A DNA stretch of 64,000 nucleotides, taken from contig NZ_CP127173.1 of NCBI RefSeq assembly GCF_030264295.1, positions 6,579,501-6,643,500 on the forward strand. The letters run 5' to 3'. Position 1 is the stretch's first letter. Each line of letters opens with the position of its first letter. The notes beneath the pieces are model-generated. The model did no database searches, was not told the origin of the DNA, and saw only the letters and a program-made list of their open reading frames with translations. Source of the stretch: Amycolatopsis nalaikhensis. Lineage in GTDB: Bacteria; Actinomycetota; Actinomycetes; Mycobacteriales; Pseudonocardiaceae. A program made the position numbers and the translations under genes. This document shows, piece by piece, positions 59,220 through 64,000 of this stretch.

Positions 59220-60008
59220 GTGGATCCGTTCACCGAGCGGACCCCCCGGGTCGTTGCTGCGCGCAAGCTGACGCGGCGCGCGGAGCGTGACAAGACCGGC
59301 CGGTTCCTGGCCGAAGGCGCCAACGCGGTCGAAGCGGCACTTGAGCACGGCACGGTGCACGAGCTGTTCGTCACCGAGCGCGCGGCGGCCCAGCACGCCG
59401 GCCTCCTCGACGCGGCCCGCGCGGCGGGCGTCCCCGTCTCACCGATCACCGACCGCGCCGCGGACGGGCTGTCGGAGACCGTGACCCCCCAGGGCATCGT
59501 GGCCGTCTGCGCGCTGCTGGACCGTCCCCTCGAGGAGGCCGTGACCCCGGCCGCCCGGCTCGTCGTGGTGCTGGTCGACGTCGCCGACCCCGGCAACGCG
59601 GGCACGGTGATCCGGGTCGCCGACGCGGCGGGCGCCGACGCCGTGGTCCTCGCGGGCGACACGGTCGACCCGCACAACGGCAAGTGCGTCCGCGCCGCCG
59701 CCGGCAGCCTGTTCCACCTGCCGATCGCGCGCGTCCGCGACGTCCCCGCCGCGCTGACGGCCTGCTCCGCCGCGGGCCTGCGCACGTTCGCCGCGCACGG
59801 CTACGCCGACGCCGAACTCGATCGGGTGGATCTCGCCGCGCCGACCGCGTGGGTGTTCGGCAACGAGGCCCACGGCCTGCCCGCCGACATCCTCGAGCGG
59901 ACCGACCTCGCGGTCCGGATCCCCTTGTACGGCAAGGCGGAAAGCCTCAACCTCGCCACCGCGGCGGCGGTCTGCGTCTACACGAGCGCGATGGCGGCAC
60001 ACCGCTGA
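59220..60008 (+). CDS. TrmH/SpoU-family RNA 2'-O-methyltransferase
   Basis: 262 residues from GTG 59220. N-terminal substrate-binding domain (RFLAEGANAVEAALEHG), then the SPOUT knot: VLVDVADPGNAGTVIRVADA, VFGNEAHGLPADIL and VRIPLYGKAESLNLATAAAV (motifs 1-3). It methylates rRNA or tRNA ribose; relatives in Actinobacteria next to rplT are often annotated TsnR-like or 23S rRNA methyltransferases. Target not determinable here. Confidence 0.9.
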   Translation: MDPFTERTPRVVAARKLTRRAERDKTGRFLAEGANAVEAALEHGTVHELFVTERAAAQHAGLLDAARAAGVPVSPITDRAADGLSETVTPQGIVAVCALLDRPLEEAVTPAARLVVVLVDVADPGNAGTVIRVADAAGADAVVLAGDTVDPHNGKCVRAAAGSLFHLPIARVRDVPAALTACSAAGLRTFAAHGYADAELDRVDLAAPTAWVFGNEAHGLPADILERTDLAVRIPLYGKAESLNLATAAAVCVYTSAMAAHR

Positions 60009-60058
60009 CCAGCCACTAGGCTGCCCGGGTATCCATTGTGGTCACCCGGGGGGATTCC

Positions 60059-60892
60059 ATGGGCAGGCTCGCCCGTTCCTACGCGTTGTTCGTCGCCTCG
60101 TTCCGGGTGCTGCGCGCCCACAAGGCACTCGCCTGGTTCCCGGTGCTGGCCGGGATCGCCGGATTGCTGGTCGCCGCGGCGTTCCTGACCCCGGCGTTCT
60201 TCACCGCGCACGTCGGAAGCGGCGACGTCCGGCCGGGCGTCGGCACCTGGGTGCTGCTCGCGGCGTTCTACGTCGCCTCGGCGTTCGTGACGGTCTTCTT
60301 CAACGCCGCCCTGATCTCCCAGGCGGACGTCGCGCTGCGGGGCGACGGCGGCCTGCCGAGCGTCGGCGCGGGCCTGGCCGCGGCCGGCCGCCGGTGGCCG
60401 TCGCTGCTCGGCTGGGCCGCCATCACCGCGACCGTCACCCTCGTCATGCGCACGCTCGAGGAGCGGCTCGGCTTCCTCGGACAGCTCGTCAGCGGCCTGA
60501 TCGGCCTGGCCTGGCAGCTCACCACCTACCTCGTGCTGCCGTTCGTCGTGCTCGAAGGCACCGGGGTCCGCGACGGCGTCAAGCGCTCGGCCGAGCTGTT
60601 CCGCCGCACGTGGGGCGAGAACGTCGCCGGCAACGCGGGCATCGGCCTGGTCGGCTTCCTTCTCAGCCTGGTGGGCTACGCCGTGTTCCTCGGCGCGGGC
60701 TTCCTGCTCGGCGGCACGGCGACCGTGTTCGTCTGCGTCGGGCTGGCGATCGTCTGGACGCTGCTGGTGGCCGTCTTCACCACGACGCTGTCCGGGATCT
60801 ACCAGACGGCCCTGTACCGCTACGCCGCCGACGGCGTGGTGCCCGGCGAGTTCGCGTCGATCGACTTCGCCGGCGCGTTCCGCGCGCGCTGA
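60059..60892 (+). CDS. DUF6159-like membrane protein
   Basis: 277 residues from ATG 60059. N-terminus GRLARSYALFVASFRVLRAH followed by KALAWFPVLAGIAGLL; six hydrophobic helices in three pairs, with NGVKRSAELFRR-like DGVKRSAELFRRTWGENV between. The family is common in Actinobacteria and has no assigned role. Confidence 0.75.
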   Translation: MGRLARSYALFVASFRVLRAHKALAWFPVLAGIAGLLVAAAFLTPAFFTAHVGSGDVRPGVGTWVLLAAFYVASAFVTVFFNAALISQADVALRGDGGLPSVGAGLAAAGRRWPSLLGWAAITATVTLVMRTLEERLGFLGQLVSGLIGLAWQLTTYLVLPFVVLEGTGVRDGVKRSAELFRRTWGENVAGNAGIGLVGFLLSLVGYAVFLGAGFLLGGTATVFVCVGLAIVWTLLVAVFTTTLSGIYQTALYRYAADGVVPGEFASIDFAGAFRAR

Positions 60893-61016
60893 CCGGGGTA
60901 CGGGCCGACCGGGGGCGCGCGGACCCGATCCCATAGACTTTTCCCGCCTTTGACCTCTCGTGTGCCGAGTGTCCTGCGGAGCACGAACGACCAGTCCCAG
61001 CGGACGCCGAGGAGTT

Positions 61017-62079
61017 ATGTCCGGAGCCAAGGAGAAGGAAGCCCAGGGCGCGGTACTCGCCCCCGAGACGCTGCAGGAGGCGGTCAAGGCCGCCGAAGCG
61101 GCGTTCGCCGCCGCGGCCGGGCTCGAAGCGCTGGCCGAGGTCAAGCCGGCGCATCTCGGTGACCACTCGCCGCTGCTGCTGGCCCGCCGCGAGATCGGCG
61201 CCCTGCCCAAGCAGGAGAAGGCCGAAGCGGGCAAGCGCGTCAACGAGGCCCGCCAGGCCGTCCAGGCGGCGTTCGACACCCGCCGTGCCGAGCTGCAGGC
61301 GGAGCGCGACGAGCGCGTGCTGCGCGAAGAGGCCGTCGACGTCACCCTCCCGTGGGACCGCGTCCCGCGCGGTGCCCGGCATCCGATCAGCACCATCTCC
61401 GAGCGCGTCGCCGACGCGTTCGTCGCGATGGGCTACGAGGTCGCCGAGGGCCCGGAAGCTCGAGGCCGAGTGGTTCAACTTCGACGCGCTGAACTTCGGC
61501 AAGGACCACCCCGCGCGCCAGCTGCAGGACACGTTCTACGTCGGCGAAGAGGACTCCGGCCTGGTGCTGCGCACGCACACCTCGCCGGTCCAGGCCCGCA
61601 CCCTGCTGCACCGCGACCTGCCGGTGTACGTCGTCTGCCCCGGCCGCACGTACCGCACCGACGAGCTCGACTCCACCCACACCCCGGTGTTCACCCAGGT
61701 CGAGGGCCTGGCGGTGGACAAGGGCATCACGATGGCGCACCTCAAGGGCACGCTGGACGCGTTCGCCCGCGCGATGTTCGGCGAGAGCTCCAAGACCCGC
61801 CTGCGTCCGCACTTCTTTCCCTTCACCGAGCCGTCCGCCGAGGTGGACGTCTGGTTCGAGGAGAAGAAGGGCGGCCCCGGCTGGGTCGAGTGGGGCGGCT
61901 GCGGCATGGTCAACCCGAACGTGCTGCGCGCCTGCGGCGTCGACCCGGACGTGTACTCGGGCTTCGCCTTCGGCATGGGCATCGAGCGCACCCTGCAGTT
62001 CCGCAACGGGATCCCGGACATGCGCGACATGGTGGAAGGCGACGTCCGCTTCACCCTTCCCTTCGGAACGGAGGCGTAG
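61017..62079 (+). pseudogene. pheS: Phenylalanyl-tRNA synthetase alpha subunit with an apparent one-base insertion
   Basis: ATG 61017 with GAGG upstream. The first 147 codons give the coiled-coil arm and RGARHPISTISERVADAFVA. At CCGGAAGCTCGAGG (61451-61464) one extra A (61456-61457) breaks the frame; without it the text reads E-G-P-E-L-E-A-E-W-F-N-F, the conserved class II motif. The other frame continues correctly to 62079 with GLVLRTHTSPVQARTLL, FTQVEGLAVD and GFAFGMGIERTLQFRNG. Length is 3n+1. PheS is essential and single-copy as a rule, so an assembly error is likely. The stop overlaps pheT (TAGTG). Confidence 0.9.
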
Positions 62080-64000
62080 TGCGAGTCCCAGTCAGCTGGC
62101 TGACCGAACACCTCGACATCGGCGAGGAGGTCACGCCGCAGGACCTGGCCGACGCGTTCGTGCGGATCGGGATCGAGGTCGACGACCTGAGCGAGCTCGG
62201 GCCGGTGACCGGCCCGCTGGTCGTCGGCCGGGTCGCCGAGATCGAGGAGCTCACCGAGTTCAAGAAGCCGGTCCGGTTCTGCCGCGTCGACGTCGGCGAG
62301 CCCGCCGAAGAGGCGGACGAGGTCGGCGAGGACGACGAAGACGAGGACGACGACGAAGCCGGCGAGCTCGACGAGGGCCCGCACGGGATCAAGACCCGCG
62401 GCATCATCTGCGGCGCCCGCAACTTCGCCGAGGGCGACCTGGTCGTCGTCGCGCTGCCGGGCGCGGTGCTGCCCGGCGACTTCGCCATCGCCTCCCGCAA
62501 GACGTACGGCCGCATCAGCGACGGCATGATCTGCTCGGCGCGCGAGCTCGGCCTCGGCGACGACCACACGGGCATCCTCGTGCTCCCGCCGGGCACCGCG
62601 AGCCCCGGCGACGACGCGAGCGAGCTGCTCGGCCTCGGCGACACGGTGATCGAGCTGGCCCCGACCCCGGACCGCGGCTACGCGCTGTCGGTCCGCGGCC
62701 TCGCGCGCGAGCTGTCGAACGCCCTCGACGTGCCCTTCGGCGACCCGGCGCTGCTCGAGGTCCCGGCGGCCGAGGGCGACGCCTGGCCGGTCCACGTCGA
62801 AGACCCGGAGGGCTGCCCGCGGTTCGTGCTGCGCCGGGTCACCGGCCTGGACGCGACCGCGCCGACGCCGTGGTGGATGCGCCGCCGGCTGATGCTGGCC
62901 GGCATCCGGTCGATCTCCCTGGCCGTCGACGTCACGAACTACGTGATGCTCGAGCTGGGGCACCCGCTGCACGCGTTCGCCACGAAGGCCATCCAGGGTG
63001 ACCTGGTGGTGCGCCGGGCGAAGCCGGGCGAGAAGCTGACGACGCTGGACGACGTCGAGCGCGCGCTCGACCCGGACGACGTGGTGATCGCCGACGACAG
63101 CGGCGTGATCTCCCTCGCCGGCACGATGGGTGGCGCGAGCACCGAGATCACGCCGGAGAGCACGGACGTGCTGCTCGAGGCGGCGCACTGGAACCCGGCG
63201 GCGATCAGCCGCACGGCCCGGCGGCACAAGCTGTTCTCCGAGGCCGCCAAGCGGTTCGAGCGGTTCACCGACCCGCAGCTGTGCCCGGCGGCGGTCGAGC
63301 TGGCCGCCCGGCTGCTGCGCCAGTACGGCGACGCCGCGATCCAGCCCGGCCGCACGGACGAGGGCACGATCGAGCCGAACCCGGCCGTCGTGATGCCGAT
63401 CAACCTGCCGGACAAGGTCGCGGGCGTGAACTACAAGCGCGGCGTGACGGTCCGCCGGCTCACCCAGATCGGCTGCAAGGTCTCGGTCGGCACGGGCGAC
63501 GACGGCACCGGCCTGGTGACGGCGATCCCGCCGAGCTGGCGCGGCGACCTGAAGCAGCCGGCCGACCTGGTCGAAGAGGTCCTGCGGCTGGAGGGCTACG
63601 ACAGCATCCCGTCGACGCTGCCCGCCGCCCCGGCCGGCCGCGGCCTGACCGAGAGCCAGCGGCGCGTCCGCGGGGTTTCGCGGGCGCTGGCCGAGGCGGG
63701 CTACGTCGAGGTGCGGCCGTTCCCGTTCATCGGCGACGCGGTGTGGGACGCGTTCGGCCTCCCGGCCGACGACGTCCGCCGCAACACGGTGGTGGTCCGC
63801 AACCCGCTGGAGGCCGACCGCAACCGCCTGGCGACGACGCTGCTGCCGGGTCTGCTGGACACGCTGCAGCGCAACGTGTCGCGCGGGATGAAGGACGTGT
63901 CGCTGTTCCACGTCGGCCAGGTGGTCCTCCCGGCCCCGAACCCGCTGAAGATCCCGGACCTGGGCGTAGACCGGCGCCCGACGGACGAGGAGCTGGCCCT
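62079..64000 (+). CDS. pheT: Phenylalanyl-tRNA synthetase beta subunit, 3' end beyond window
   Basis: About 640 of 830 residues visible, GTG start overlapping the pheS stop. VPVSWLTEHLDIGEEVTPQD leads the N-terminal module; a tRNA-binding (OB) domain follows, interrupted at about residues 76-104 by a very acidic insert (EEADEVGEDDEDEDDDEAGE). B3/B4 editing domain (LELGHPLHAFATKAI) and B5 (VTVRRLTQIGCKVSV, PSWRGDLKQPADLVEEVLRL) are intact. Works with PheS as an alpha2beta2 enzyme. Confidence 0.95.
   Translation, partial: MRVPVSWLTEHLDIGEEVTPQDLADAFVRIGIEVDDLSELGPVTGPLVVGRVAEIEELTEFKKPVRFCRVDVGEPAEEADEVGEDDEDEDDDEAGELDEGPHGIKTRGIICGARNFAEGDLVVVALPGAVLPGDFAIASRKTYGRISDGMICSARELGLGDDHTGILVLPPGTASPGDDASELLGLGDTVIELAPTPDRGYALSVRGLARELSNALDVPFGDPALLEVPAAEGDAWPVHVEDPEGCPRFVLRRVTGLDATAPTPWWMRRRLMLAGIRSISLAVDVTNYVMLELGHPLHAFATKAIQGDLVVRRAKPGEKLTTLDDVERALDPDDVVIADDSGVISLAGTMGGASTEITPESTDVLLEAAHWNPAAISRTARRHKLFSEAAKRFERFTDPQLCPAAVELAARLLRQYGDAAIQPGRTDEGTIEPNPAVVMPINLPDKVAGVNYKRGVTVRRLTQIGCKVSVGTGDDGTGLVTAIPPSWRGDLKQPADLVEEVLRLEGYDSIPSTLPAAPAGRGLTESQRRVRGVSRALAEAGYVEVRPFPFIGDAVWDAFGLPADDVRRNTVVVRNPLEADRNRLATTLLPGLLDTLQRNVSRGMKDVSLFHVGQVVLPAPNPLKIPDLGVDRRPTDEELA

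Noticed and set aside
60893..61016. T-box or Phe attenuator upstream of pheS
   Set aside because: No T-box core sequence, no Phe-rich leader peptide and no terminator/antiterminator pair found.
1..64000. tRNA genes, CRISPR arrays, insertion sequences or prophage
   Set aside because: No T-loop-like GGTTCGAATCC pattern, no regularly spaced repeats, no transposase, integrase or phage structural proteins were found by eye.

Overview
The window is very GC-rich, uses GTG starts freely, has tightly packed genes, and carries families typical of mycelial Actinobacteria (MmpS-like protein, DUF1844 next to infC, a das-type chitosugar operon, Tat-exported enzymes, ECF sigma/anti-sigma pairs). The exo-beta-D-glucosaminidase closely matches what I remember of the Amycolatopsis orientalis CsxA protein, so an Amycolatopsis or close Pseudonocardiales chromosome is the best guess. 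I see no rRNA, tRNA, CRISPR array, transposase, prophage or replication origin.

Layout. 1-5.8 kb: end of an exported hydrolase, a TerC transporter behind a yybP-ykoY-type Mn2+ riboswitch, an S9 peptidase, a HAD phosphatase, and a RES toxin/antitoxin pair. 6.1-12.5 kb: LacI and AraC regulators (the AraC gene carries a palindromic repeat inserted in frame), Nudix, MmpS-like, FetB-like, a histidine phosphatase, and a Na+/H+ antiporter fused to a ubiquitin-type zinc finger. 12.5-21.5 kb: carboxylesterase, an unknown gene, exo-glucosaminidase csxA, several hypotheticals, RNase HI. 21.5-24.2 kb: a Crp/Fnr regulator, a 14-codon micro-ORF ending in a terminator, then a two-gene operon of an HTH-like protein and a degenerate nucleotide-cyclase-like protein. 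24.2-31.4 kb: DUF1684, AMIN-like protein, MBL hydrolase, acyltransferase, uvrA, lipoprotein. 31.5-34 kb: a lipoprotein / ECF sigma / anti-sigma / SRPBCC operon behind a sequence matching the SigL-type promoter. 34-40 kb: an MFS exporter with a divergent HxlR regulator, then dctA divergent from its sensor kinase (frameshifted) and response regulator. 40-43.3 kb: M64 peptidase and an erm-type 23S rRNA methyltransferase with a leader peptide.

43.3-55.5 kb is the most coherent metabolic block. A dasABCD-like operon (chitosugar-binding lipoprotein, two permeases, GH20 hexosaminidase) lies beside a Tat-exported lactonase with a DasR-type operator. Next comes an operon of a GntP permease, a D-aminoacylase-family deacylase and a D-threonine-aldolase/D-serine-dehydratase-family PLP enzyme, divergent from a PfkB (KDG-kinase-like) kinase, an IclR regulator and a RidA protein. 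Together these could take C1-oxidised N-acetylglucosamine (N-acetylglucosaminate) through glucosaminate to 2-keto-3-deoxygluconate and its phosphate, an oxidative chitin/chitosan route placed next to the hydrolytic das route. That is inference.

55.5-64 kb: acdS with its GntR regulator, then the translation block DUF1844, infC (apparent ATC start), rpmI, rplT, a TrmH-type methyltransferase, a DUF6159 protein, pheS and the start of pheT. rpmI, pheS and the dct sensor kinase each carry one extra base. Two of the three are highly conserved translation genes, so assembly errors are the first explanation to test.
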